Positions 1 to 6,352 of a stretch of DNA of 10,263 nt are shown here, piece by piece. The notes under the pieces are model-generated. The model was given only the letters and a program-made list of their open reading frames with translations, searched no databases and was not told the DNA's origin. Each line of letters opens with the position of its first letter. Within the stretch, counting starts at the first letter, position 1. The position numbers were made by a program, and so were the translations under genes. Origin of the DNA: Methanobacteriota archaeon (GTDB lineage: Archaea; Halobacteriota; Syntropharchaeia; JACQPP01); assembly GCA_016207465.1 (NCBI GenBank), contig JACQPP010000130.1:1-10263 (forward strand). The letters are read 5' to 3'.

Positions 1-650
1 ACGGCCTCCATGTGGCACATCATGGCCATGCCGCTGGTGCAGTGGGTGTGGAGGGCCACGGGGAGCTTCACCCGCTCCTTCAGGGCCCGCGTGAGCTCGT
101 GGGCGTCGGCGGGGTTGAGGAGCCCCGCCATGTCCTTGATGCAGAGGGAGTGGGCCCCCATCCTCTTCAGCTCCAGGGCCTTCTTCACGTAGAGCTCGGT
201 GGTGTGGACGGGGCTGACGGTGTAGCAGACGCAGGCCTGCACGTGCTTCCCCTCCTTCTTCGCGGCCTCCATGGCGGTCCTCATGTTGCGGAGGTCGTTG
301 AGGGCGTCGAAGATGCGGAAGACGTCGCACCCGTTCTTCGCGGCGAGATGGATGAACTCGCGCACCACGTCGTCCGGGAAATTGGAGTAGGCCACGATGT
401 TCTGTCCCCGCTCCAGCATCTGGAGGGGGGTGCGGGGGCAGGCCTCCTTGAGCTTCCGGAGCCGCACCCAGGGGTCCTCGTTGAGGAAGCGGATGCAGGA
501 GTCAAAGGTGGCCCCGCCCCAGGCCTCCAGGGACCAGAAGCCCGCGCGGTCCAACCGGCCGCAGGCGGGGAGCATGTCCTCGATGCGGAGGCGGGTGGCG
601 AGGAGGGACTGGTGGGCGTCCCGCAGGGCGACCTCGATTAATTGGACCAT
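1..650 (-). CDS. pycB: Pyruvate carboxylase subunit B / oxaloacetate decarboxylase alpha subunit (N-terminal part; runs off left edge)
   Basis: This encodes the carboxyltransferase chain, which moves CO2 between carboxybiotin and pyruvate/oxaloacetate. The two-subunit pyruvate carboxylase (anaplerotic) and the sodium-pumping oxaloacetate decarboxylase share it. The 216 complete codons seen cover much of the HMGL-like TIM barrel: RDAHQSLLATR at residues 10-20 with metal ligand D11, the FWSLEAWGGATFD stretch at 38-50, RIFDALND at 112-119, the lysine expected to be carbamylated in CIKDMAG (K172), and the metal-binding HTH at 201-203. The biotin-carrier end lies outside the window. The ATG at 650 fits the family start. 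The frame stays open upstream to 716 without a better ATG, and a TATA-like CTTTATG lies about 30 bases upstream, which suits a leaderless mRNA. No beta or gamma decarboxylase subunit is visible here, so the pyruvate carboxylase role is favoured but not proven. Identification is very secure, and the divergent ArsA-type gene gives no functional link. Confidence 0.95.
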   Translation of the reverse strand, partial: MVQLIEVALRDAHQSLLATRLRIEDMLPACGRLDRAGFWSLEAWGGATFDSCIRFLNEDPWVRLRKLKEACPRTPLQMLERGQNIVAYSNFPDDVVREFIHLAAKNGCDVFRIFDALNDLRNMRTAMEAAKKEGKHVQACVCYTVSPVHTTELYVKKALELKRMGAHSLCIKDMAGLLNPADAHELTRALKERVKLPVALHTHCTSGMAMMCHMEA

Positions 651-679
651 GCGTTTTCCCGCTTCGCGGGAAAACGCAT
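649..679. promoter_or_regulatory. Perfect 14-bp inverted repeat over the pycB start; candidate operator or 5' hairpin
   Basis: Arms ATGCGTTTTCCCGC and GCGGGAAAACGCAT flank a TTC spacer with no mismatch. The repeat runs from the end of a TATA-like box on the minus strand (CTTTATG, about 677-683) to the first two bases of the pycB ATG. That is where an archaeal repressor would block polymerase. If the transcript instead starts further upstream, for example from the AT-rich stretch at 706-716, the same bases would fold the start codon into a stem. The sequence does not decide between the two. I saw no second copy in the window. Confidence 0.6.
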
Positions 680-683
680 AAAG
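677..683 (-). promoter_or_regulatory. TATA-like box for pycB
   Basis: Read on the minus strand this is CTTTATG, centred about 30 bases before the pycB ATG. No purine-rich ribosome site lies between them, so the transcript may be leaderless. The box overlaps the outer arm of the palindrome by three bases, so a protein bound there could compete with TBP. Confidence 0.45.
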
Positions 684-730
684 GTTGTTCAGGACCGCAG
701 GGAGGCAAAAATTTCATCTCCCGCCCGAAC

Positions 731-737
731 GGAGTGA
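731..737 (+). promoter_or_regulatory. Ribosome binding site of the ArsA-family gene
   Basis: GGAGTGA, a near match to the archaeal GGAGGTGA site, ends 9 bases before the ATG at 747. It supports that start and implies a leadered transcript, unlike the apparently leaderless pycB on the other strand. Confidence 0.5.
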
Positions 738-746
738 GGGCAGGCC

Positions 747-1943
747 ATGCGCATCATCCTGTTCACGGGCAAGGGGGGCGTGGGGAAGACCTCCTGCTCG
801 GCCTCCACCGCCCTCCGGTGCGCCGAGATGGGCCACCGGACCCTGGTGATGTCCACCGACCCGGCCCACAGCCTCGCCGACTCCCTGGACACCACCCTGG
901 CCAGCGAGCCCCGGGAGGTCCGCCCGGGCCTCTATGCCATGGAGGTGGACCCCAAGGCCCAGATTGAGAAGGACATCGGCTACTCCATGCAGTTCATCAC
1001 CGAGTGGATGGTCTCCCAGGGGGGAATCAACGACATCCTGGCCCAGGAGATGATGGCCGGGGAGGGGCTCATCGGGGCGGCCTCCCTGGGGCTCATCCAG
1101 GAGTTCCACCGGAAGGGGGAGTTCGACGTGCTGGTGCTGGACACCGCCCCCACCGGCCAGACCCTCCAATTGCTGAGCATGCCCGACGTGATGGGCATCT
1201 ACGCCAAGAAATTCCTCCGCCGGGGCCGGGTCCTCGCCAAGGTGGGGCGCCCCACCGTCGGGCTCTTCACCTCGGCCCCCATCCCCGAGGACGAGTTCTT
1301 CGACGAGATGGAGCGGGCCAACGAGCGGCTCCAGGCCACCCGGCGGCTCCTCTCCGACCCGAAGACCACCACCATCCGGCTGGTGGTGAACCTGGAGAAG
1401 ATGGTCATCAAGGAGACCGAGCGGGCCTTCACCTACCTGAACCTCTTCAACTACCCGGTGGAGTCCATCGTGGTGAACCGCGCCCTCCCCCCGGAGGTCC
1501 AGGACCCCTACTTCCGCCAGTGGAAGGAGACCCAGCAGGGCTACCTGGAGGAGGTGAAGTCCGCCTTCTACCCCCTCCCCATCCGGCAGGTCCCCATGTT
1601 CAACCGGGAGGTGGTGGGACTGGATGCCCTCAGCCGCATGGCCCGCGCCGTCTACGGGGAGGACGACCCCAGCCGGGTCTTCTACGAGGGCAAGCCCTTC
1701 GAGGTCACCTCCCGGGACGGCCACCACCTCCTCTCCCTCCACATCCCCTTCGTCCAGAAGAAGGACCTCGAACTGCTCACAGCGGGGGACGAGCTGGTCA
1801 TCCGGGCGGGCCCCTACCAGCGCCTCTTCCCCCTCCCCTACGCCCTCCTCGGGCTCCCCCTCGACGGGGCCGAGTTCAAGGAGGAGGAGAAAAGGCTTTA
1901 CGTGCGCTTCAAGAAGAACGCAGGAGGTGAAAAGAAGCGATGA
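747..1943 (+). CDS. ArsA/Get3-family P-loop ATPase with C-terminal HSP20-like domain
   Basis: A cytoplasmic 398-residue SIMIBI-class ATPase. Visible motifs are the deviant Walker A GKGGVGKT (8-15) with the signature lysine K9, switch I DPAHSL (38-43), and switch II DTAPTGQT (132-139). Residues about 318-389 look like the small HSP20/alpha-crystallin-type beta domain that ends many archaeal and bacterial ArsA-like proteins. Members either energise arsenite/antimonite efflux or, as Get3, carry tail-anchored membrane proteins. The only cysteines are C17 and C25. The Get3 zinc-binding CxxC and the ArsA metalloid cysteines are therefore absent, and no ArsB pump or ArsR regulator lies nearby, so a metalloid role is unlikely. 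A chaperone or targeting ATPase is more plausible, but the substrate is unknown. The stop overlaps the next start as ATGA, so the two genes are translationally coupled. The start is supported by a GGAGTGA site. Confidence 0.9.
   Translation: MRIILFTGKGGVGKTSCSASTALRCAEMGHRTLVMSTDPAHSLADSLDTTLASEPREVRPGLYAMEVDPKAQIEKDIGYSMQFITEWMVSQGGINDILAQEMMAGEGLIGAASLGLIQEFHRKGEFDVLVLDTAPTGQTLQLLSMPDVMGIYAKKFLRRGRVLAKVGRPTVGLFTSAPIPEDEFFDEMERANERLQATRRLLSDPKTTTIRLVVNLEKMVIKETERAFTYLNLFNYPVESIVVNRALPPEVQDPYFRQWKETQQGYLEEVKSAFYPLPIRQVPMFNREVVGLDALSRMARAVYGEDDPSRVFYEGKPFEVTSRDGHHLLSLHIPFVQKKDLELLTAGDELVIRAGPYQRLFPLPYALLGLPLDGAEFKEEEKRLYVRFKKNAGGEKKR
1922..1930 (+). promoter_or_regulatory. Strong Shine-Dalgarno inside the end of the ATPase gene
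   Basis: AGGAGGTGA contains the complete complement of the archaeal 16S rRNA tail and lies 9 bases before the ATG at 1940. It fixes the start of the small downstream gene and supports real, coupled translation of it. Confidence 0.75.
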
Positions 1944-2197
1944 ACACCCGAGAGGCCGCCAGCCACATCTGGAGAGCCGGAGAGGAACTCCTGGGGGCCG
2001 TGGGGAGCCTGCTTCCCGACCCCCGCCGCCTGCTGGGGGACCGGGAAATCCACCTGCTCCCTGAGGAGGCCCGCACCCGCATCCGCCGGGTCCAGAGGGA
2101 ACTCCTCCTGGCCGCCAAGACCGCCGTGGACTCCGAACTCGAGCGCCTCGAGCGCGAGGAGGCCGGGGCCATGGTCCGCAAGGTCGAAATACGGTAA
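1940..2197 (+). CDS. Small helical protein coupled to the ArsA-family ATPase (unknown function)
   Basis: I do not recognise this 85-residue protein. It has no signal peptide, membrane segment or cysteine. It reads as two or three amphipathic helices: an N-terminal one around residues 3-25, then a strongly charged one from about 41 to 80 rich in Arg, Glu and Leu (for example LERLEREEAG), which could form a coiled coil. Expression is convincing: a perfect GGAGGTGA site, an ATGA overlap with the ATPase stop, and codon use like its neighbours. The pairing suggests an adaptor, regulator or oligomerisation partner of the ATPase, but that is inference from position alone. Confidence 0.8.
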   Translation: MNTREAASHIWRAGEELLGAVGSLLPDPRRLLGDREIHLLPEEARTRIRRVQRELLLAAKTAVDSELERLEREEAGAMVRKVEIR

Positions 2198-2227
2198 AAA
2201 AGGGGCCGCGAAGATTTATCCCCCCAC

Positions 2228-2235
2228 GTATATCA
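2228..2235 (+). promoter_or_regulatory. TATA-like box for the glycoprotein gene
   Basis: GTATATCA lies about 25 bases before the ATG at 2257, and no Shine-Dalgarno site lies between them. This fits leaderless transcription starting at or next to the ATG. A second AT-rich patch (ATTTATC, 2213-2219) could be an alternative box giving a short leader. Confidence 0.5.
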
Positions 2236-2251
2236 CTACTTGGTAGTGGTA
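2231..2251. promoter_or_regulatory. Imperfect palindrome between TATA box and start of the glycoprotein gene; candidate operator
   Basis: CACTAC and GTAGTG flank a TTG spacer (2234-2248). The symmetry extends by two more pairs after one mismatch, giving 9-base half-sites. The element begins within the TATA box and ends 5 bases before the ATG, so a bound dimer would block transcription. It does not share sequence with the pycB palindrome, so a different regulator is implied. Confidence 0.45.
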
Positions 2252-2256
2252 AAACC

Positions 2257-4446
2257 ATGCGGGGCGGGTGGCTGTGGGCGCTGGCGGTGCTGCTCTGGGC
2301 CGGGGCCCTCCCCGCCCTGGGGGTGAGCGCGGGGGCCCCCCTGGTGGCCCCGGTGGCCGACGCCTGCATCCCCGAGCCCTTCAACCTCACCTCGGTCCCC
2401 GCCAACGCCACCCTCTGCCAGAACGCCGAAATCTCGGTGTCCCTCAAGAACACCCGGGGAAACGCCGCCTTCTCGGGCCACGCCCGCATCAACATCACCG
2501 GCCCCGACGGCCTGGTGGAGCAGAGGAACACCACCTCCATCGCACTCAACCTGAGCGACAGCGGCTCCCCCAGCCCCATCACCTGGTACACCGGCAACAT
2601 CACCCAGGGCAACTACACCATCGAGGCCGCCGGCCTCGGCACCCCCACCTCGGGGAACGCCACCACCTGCCAGGGAACCAAGGTCTCCATCCCCCTGAAC
2701 CTCTCCGGCTCCGCCTGCCCCGTCGCGGTGGCCACCCAGGAGAAGAACCTCAGCGCCGTGCCTCCCAACGCAACCGTCAACCTCACCTTCTTCGACATCC
2801 TCGACGAATTCTCCGCCCGCCTCGGCATCTTCTTCACCATCCCCCTCGGCGGCAGTTCCGTCCAGAGGGTCACGGTCTCCAACTTCTCCACCAGCATCCC
2901 GCCGGGGATTTCTCCCCCTCCCACCAACATGACCGCCCTCTACTACTACCAGGTGGAGCCCACCAACATCTCCGACATCGACGTTCTCGGCATCCGCATG
3001 GCACTCTACGTCGCCAACTCGACCCTCGCCCTCTTCGACACCTCCGTGAACGCGGTCATCGGCCGCTTCAACGAGACCAGCCAGTCGTGGGAGTTCTACG
3101 ACACCTTCCAGGTCGGAGGCTTCTCGGGGTACACCATCTACCTGACCACCACCGACGTCCGCGGCTTCTCCCTCTTCGCGGGCATTCTCCGGAGCTCGAC
3201 CCCCGCCCCCACGCCCACACCGGCGGCCCCCGCCGGACCCGGAGGCGGGGGCGGAGGAGGCGGCGCCCCGCCCCCTGCACCGGTGGCCGCGCTCCCCCCG
3301 GCCCCCCGGCTCACCCCTCCGCCGGAGACCATCGTGCGCTTCTCCCAGGCCCCCGTTCTGGTGGAGGCCCGCCCCAACCAGACGGTCTCCCTCCGCCTGG
3401 TCCTCCGGGGAAACCTCCCCACCCCCCTCGCGGTCTCCGGGGCGCGGGTCGAGGGGCTGCCGTTCCCCGCCTCCATCGTCCCCCCGGACTTCGTCCTGGA
3501 GCCCGGGGCCCGGCGGGAGGTGGAACTGCGGTTCCAGGTCCCCCTGGACGCCCAGGGGATGGACCACCGAGCCCGCCTCCTCCTCCCCTCCCCCCAGGGG
3601 ACCGGGGAGACCCTCTTCCTCTTCCGGGTGCGCGCCTATCCCCCCTCCTTCGACAAGCCGGTGGTCCTGCGCCGCATCGAGCTGGACCGGGAGAGCGGGG
3701 TCTCGCGGGTGGCACTGGAGGTGCAGAACGCCCCGCGGGAGGCCCGCCGGGTGGAGGTGGTGGAGCAGATTCCCCCCGAGCTCGCCCGCACCCCGGAGGA
3801 GGTGCGGTTCGCCGTGCGCCCCGACCGCATTCTCCAGCGGGCCCCGGTGCAGGTGCGCTACATCCTGCGGGACCTCTCCCCCGGGGAGACCCGCGCCATC
3901 ACCTACGAGGCCCCCCGGGTCCTCGGGGAATACACCCCCTATGTCTACTTCCCCCTCAAGGCCCTCAACGTCTACTACACCTACGAGCCCCCCAAACTCC
4001 GGGTGGAGAAGACCCAGGTGGGCCCCCTCACCCCGGGCATCCCCGGGGAGGCGGTCATCGAACTCCAGAACCTCGACACCCGGAGCGTCGAACTCCTCGC
4101 CGGACTCGAAGCCCCCCTCCGATGGAGGGTGGAGCCCCTGGAAGTCCGACGCGAGGTCCCCCCGGGCCAGCAGACCTTCCGCTTCGCCCTCACCGCCCCC
4201 CCGGACAGCCCCCCCGGCCCCCAGGTGGTAACCTTCCGCCTCTCCTACGCCGCCGAGGACCTCTCCCTCGACCAAGTGGTCCAGGTCCAAGGAGTCAACC
4301 TCCCCCTCATCGGGGGACTGGCGGCAGTAGGGGTGGCCGGCTCCCTCCTGGTCCGCCAGCGCATCATCACCCAGAGGCGCACCGCCCGCGCCCGGAGCCT
4401 CCGCGAACTCGGCTTCCGCCAGAGGATGGGAAGGGGCGGAGTCTGA
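2257..4446 (+). CDS. Secreted, sequon-rich surface glycoprotein with PGF-pre-PGF-like region and C-terminal membrane anchor
   Basis: A 729-residue cell-surface protein. Residues 1-25 form a signal peptide with a Trp/Leu/Ala core. Residues 26-310 hold 17 Asn-x-Ser/Thr sequons and four cysteines (37, 54, 138, 154). Within this, about 165-310 resembles the archaeal PGF-pre-PGF domain: a W-x-F line near 278-280, then a Tyr-rich strand, then a GFSLFAG ending at 303-309. A Pro/Thr/Ala linker with eight glycines in a row (329-336) leads to roughly three Ig-like repeats of the NEW3 or COG1470 kind (about 360-460, 465-555, 583-680), which hold only one sequon (N374). A hydrophobic helix at 682-699 and an Arg-rich tail anchor it with the C-terminus inside. 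It has no C-terminal PGF sorting signal. It probably belongs to the cell envelope or S-layer; partners are unknown. The ATG is set by the TATA-to-start distance and the signal peptide. Confidence 0.85.
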   Translation: MRGGWLWALAVLLWAGALPALGVSAGAPLVAPVADACIPEPFNLTSVPANATLCQNAEISVSLKNTRGNAAFSGHARINITGPDGLVEQRNTTSIALNLSDSGSPSPITWYTGNITQGNYTIEAAGLGTPTSGNATTCQGTKVSIPLNLSGSACPVAVATQEKNLSAVPPNATVNLTFFDILDEFSARLGIFFTIPLGGSSVQRVTVSNFSTSIPPGISPPPTNMTALYYYQVEPTNISDIDVLGIRMALYVANSTLALFDTSVNAVIGRFNETSQSWEFYDTFQVGGFSGYTIYLTTTDVRGFSLFAGILRSSTPAPTPTPAAPAGPGGGGGGGGAPPPAPVAALPPAPRLTPPPETIVRFSQAPVLVEARPNQTVSLRLVLRGNLPTPLAVSGARVEGLPFPASIVPPDFVLEPGARREVELRFQVPLDAQGMDHRARLLLPSPQGTGETLFLFRVRAYPPSFDKPVVLRRIELDRESGVSRVALEVQNAPREARRVEVVEQIPPELARTPEEVRFAVRPDRILQRAPVQVRYILRDLSPGETRAITYEAPRVLGEYTPYVYFPLKALNVYYTYEPPKLRVEKTQVGPLTPGIPGEAVIELQNLDTRSVELLAGLEAPLRWRVEPLEVRREVPPGQQTFRFALTAPPDSPPGPQVVTFRLSYAAEDLSLDQVVQVQGVNLPLIGGLAAVGVAGSLLVRQRIITQRRTARARSLRELGFRQRMGRGGV

Positions 4447-4455
4447 AGCAACGGT

Positions 4456-4525
4456 ATCCACAGATTACGCAGATATCGCAGATGGCATTTTTCATTCATC
4501 TGCGCAATCTGCGTCATCTGCGGAT
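4456..4525. repeat. Inverted repeat built from 9-base CAGAT units between convergent genes; possible bidirectional terminator
   Basis: The left arm (4456-4484) and right arm (4497-4525) match as reverse complements at 25 of 29 positions, around a 12-base loop containing five T. Each arm contains three CAGAT-type units at 9-base steps (CACAGATTA, CGCAGATAT, CGCAGAT on the left; CATCTGCG, CAATCTGCG, TCATCTGCG on the right). Its AT-richer make-up differs from the flanking genes. It fills the whole gap between the glycoprotein stop (4446) and the oxidoreductase stop (4527), so both transcripts would end with this hairpin. Similar CAGATTACGCAGAT-style intergenic repeats occur, from memory, in many unrelated genomes. 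Confidence 0.8.
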
Positions 4526-4526
4526 T

Positions 4527-5915
4527 CTATCCGCCGCCGAGCGCCTTCCGCAGCACCGGCTCCAACTCCAGCGCGCTCCGGGCGGCCAGCTCGGTGCCCA
4601 CCCCCCAGCCCCCTGTCTCCGCCCCCACGAAATAGAGGCCGGGGATGGGGCTCTCCTGGCGGGGCCTCCGGTCGGCGACCTGGTCGGGGCTCTGGGCCAC
4701 GCCGATGACGTTGCCGTCCTCTCCGGTCCACTGGTTGATGTCCTCGGGGCTGGTGGTCTCGCAGAAGACCGTGTGCTTCTTGACTCCGGGGACCACCCGC
4801 TCCAGGGAGTCGAGGCAGGCCTGCCTCCATTTCTCCCAGTTGCCCCGCCGCAGGCAGGCGGTGCCGAAGAGTATCATCTGTTTTCCCGGGGGGGCCAGTC
4901 CGGGGTCGAAGTTGGAGGGGACCATCAGCATCCCCCCCACGTCATCGGGGACCCCTCCTTTCTCCAGGGTCTTGAGGTAGTCCCCCATCTCCTCGATGGA
5001 GCCGGGGATGCTCAAGATGAGTTTCTGGTCTGTCAGTTTTGCGTCGAGGGCCACCTTGATGGCATAGACGTAGAGCGCGTATTTGAGTTTCTTGACCGAC
5101 TCGACGTAGTCGCGGGGGAGGTGCCTTTCCCCCACCAGTTTCACCACCCCCTCCTTGAGGTCGGAGTTGACGGCCACCGCGTCGGACATCACCTGTTTCC
5201 CATCGTGCAGTTCGACCCCCGCGGCCCGCCCGTCCTCGATGAGGATGCGTTTCACCGGGGTGGAGGTCTTCACTGTTCCCCCGGCTTCCTCCACCGCCCC
5301 GCAGTAGGCCCGGGGAATCGCAATCTCCCCGCCCATCGGGTAGGCCGAGGCCCGCTTGGACACCACGGCCTTGAAACTGCGGATGAACTCCCCCGCGCTG
5401 GTCATCGGAGGCGGAATCACGAAATACTGGCCGCAGATGCCCGCCAGGAGGGTGTGGATGGTGGGGTCCCGCGTATATTGGTTGGCGAATTCTGTCAATG
5501 TCACATGGTCCCACTTCCCGATGTCGGGCTCCTTCATGGTCAGCATGGCCCCGAAGAGGTTGAACACGCTGTTTCTCTCCGCCTTGGGGACGAGGTCCAT
5601 CATGGTCTCCCGCGAGTAGGTGTGGGATTTGCCCTGGTAGAACAAGAGGGGGCGAGGGTCGCGGCAGAGCACCCATCGGATGGCGTCGGGGCGTCCCATC
5701 CGCCGGCACACCTCCCCGTGGGGCCCCTTCGCCCCCTCCGCGAAGAGGTGGACCCCCACGTCCACGTGGAACCCCTGCTTCACGTAACTGGTGCAGCGGC
5801 CCCCGACGAGGCTGTTCTTCTCGAAGATGGACACATCGAGGCCCCGCGCCAGGAGGGCCCCCAGGGCGCATCCCCCAATCCCCGCCCCCACAATGGCCAG
5901 CCTCGGCTTCGCCAT
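4527..5915 (-). CDS. CrtI/phytoene desaturase-type FAD-dependent oxidoreductase
   Basis: A 462-residue flavoprotein of the phytoene desaturase / retinol saturase-like amine oxidase superfamily. The N-terminal Rossmann signature is VGAGIGG (9-15), followed by the ribose-binding acidic residue E32 (IFEKN) and the GGR motif (38-40) typical of this superfamily. The C-terminal FAD motif is GLYFVGAETGGWGVGTELA, starting at 426. The length matches the family. Members desaturate, saturate or isomerise polyprenoid chains, but the substrate cannot be read from the sequence. No phytoene synthase or other carotenoid gene is in the window. The ATG at 5915 sits just before the Rossmann strand, leaving no room for a later start. 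It is divergent from a PPOX-fold flavin/F420 protein 38 bases away, which hints at joint redox work on an isoprenoid or quinone. No clear TATA box or Shine-Dalgarno site was found for it. Confidence 0.88.
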   Translation of the reverse strand: MAKPRLAIVGAGIGGCALGALLARGLDVSIFEKNSLVGGRCTSYVKQGFHVDVGVHLFAEGAKGPHGEVCRRMGRPDAIRWVLCRDPRPLLFYQGKSHTYSRETMMDLVPKAERNSVFNLFGAMLTMKEPDIGKWDHVTLTEFANQYTRDPTIHTLLAGICGQYFVIPPPMTSAGEFIRSFKAVVSKRASAYPMGGEIAIPRAYCGAVEEAGGTVKTSTPVKRILIEDGRAAGVELHDGKQVMSDAVAVNSDLKEGVVKLVGERHLPRDYVESVKKLKYALYVYAIKVALDAKLTDQKLILSIPGSIEEMGDYLKTLEKGGVPDDVGGMLMVPSNFDPGLAPPGKQMILFGTACLRRGNWEKWRQACLDSLERVVPGVKKHTVFCETTSPEDINQWTGEDGNVIGVAQSPDQVADRRPRQESPIPGLYFVGAETGGWGVGTELAARSALELEPVLRKALGGG

Positions 5916-5918
5916 AGA

Positions 5919-5925
5919 CTTTAAG
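5919..5925 (+). promoter_or_regulatory. TATA-like box in the 38-base divergent gap
   Basis: CTTTAAG is centred about 32 bases before the ATG at 5954 and would start transcription within a few bases of it. It lies only a few bases upstream of the divergent oxidoreductase ATG, too close to serve that gene at normal spacing. Confidence 0.4.
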
Positions 5926-5944
5926 AACCGCCGCCCAAGACTCC

Positions 5945-5950
5945 GGAGGG
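5945..5950 (+). promoter_or_regulatory. Shine-Dalgarno-like site before the PPOX gene
   Basis: GGAGGG ends only 3 bases before the ATG at 5954, which is short for a classical site. Together with the TATA box at 5919 it leaves open whether this mRNA is leadered or nearly leaderless. Confidence 0.35.
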
Positions 5951-5953
5951 AGG

Positions 5954-6352
5954 ATGAAGAAACTTTCCCCCGGCCAGGCGAAGTTCATTGACTCCCAGAA
6001 GGTGGCCCGCTACGCCACCGCCCACCAGGACCGGCCCCACGTGGTCCCCATCTGCCCCGTATGGGACCCGGAGAACAGGGCCATCTACTTCGTCACCGAC
6101 TACAAGACCAGGAAACTCGGCAACACCGAGAAAAACCCCCATGTGGCCATCGTCTTCGACACCTTCACCCGGGGCTCCCGGGGGGTCATGGTGCAGGGGA
6201 GAGCCACCGTGCTCCACCGGGGGGAGGAATACCGCAGAATCCGCGGGATGCTCTACAAGAAGTTCCCCCAGTACAAGAGGCCGGATTTGACGTTCAAGGA
6301 AGGTGAGGCTCCGATAATCCGGATAGACCCCGACCACGCGGCGGAGTGGTAA
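5954..6352 (+). CDS. Pyridoxamine 5'-phosphate oxidase-fold protein (PPOX class, FMN or F420 binding)
   Basis: A 132-residue soluble split-barrel protein of the PNPOx-like family. The N-terminal layout is typical: a helix with FIDSQKVARYATAHQD (11-26), then RPHVVPICPVWD (27-38), the IYFVTDYKTRKLGNTEKNP stretch (44-62) that usually contacts the cofactor phosphate, a core strand HVAIVFDT (63-70), and a GVMVQGRATVL strand (77-87). The small size, the strong Lys/Arg content around 51-60 and the archaeal setting favour an F420- or FMN-dependent reductase over true PdxH. Cofactor and substrate remain unknown. It diverges from the CrtI-type oxidoreductase, so the pair may be co-regulated. The last base of its stop codon touches the stop codon of the convergent gene. 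Confidence 0.85.
   Translation: MKKLSPGQAKFIDSQKVARYATAHQDRPHVVPICPVWDPENRAIYFVTDYKTRKLGNTEKNPHVAIVFDTFTRGSRGVMVQGRATVLHRGEEYRRIRGMLYKKFPQYKRPDLTFKEGEAPIIRIDPDHAAEW

Noticed and set aside
12..641. Plus-strand open frame of about 200 codons opposite pycB
   Set aside because: The minus strand encodes well-conserved PycB motifs throughout. The plus frame is rich in Gly/Val/Glu/His with no recognisable domain.
747..1943. Arsenite pump ATPase in an ars operon
   Set aside because: No ArsB, ArsR or ArsD gene is nearby, and the metalloid-binding cysteines of ArsA are absent, so the name is kept at family level.
714..2612. Long minus-strand open frame opposite the ArsA-family gene
   Set aside because: It lies opposite a confidently identified P-loop ATPase and its coupled partner, and its composition is a compositional shadow.
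3241..3264. Glycine codon run as a tandem repeat or phase-variation tract
   Set aside because: The codons vary (GGA, GGC, GGG) and the tract is a coding linker. It is not a simple mononucleotide or short-unit repeat likely to slip.
2236..4461. Open frame of about 740 codons antisense to the glycoprotein gene
   Set aside because: Its Gly/Glu/Val/Asp/His-dominated composition is the mirror of GC-rich codons in the real gene. It lacks domains and a sensible start. Long antisense frames are expected at this base composition.
2268..5924. Open frame of about 1,200 codons crossing the glycoprotein, the repeat and the oxidoreductase
   Set aside because: It is an out-of-frame reading of one gene joined to an antisense reading of another. 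Its Pro/Arg/His-rich composition resembles no protein, and both underlying genes have clear family motifs.
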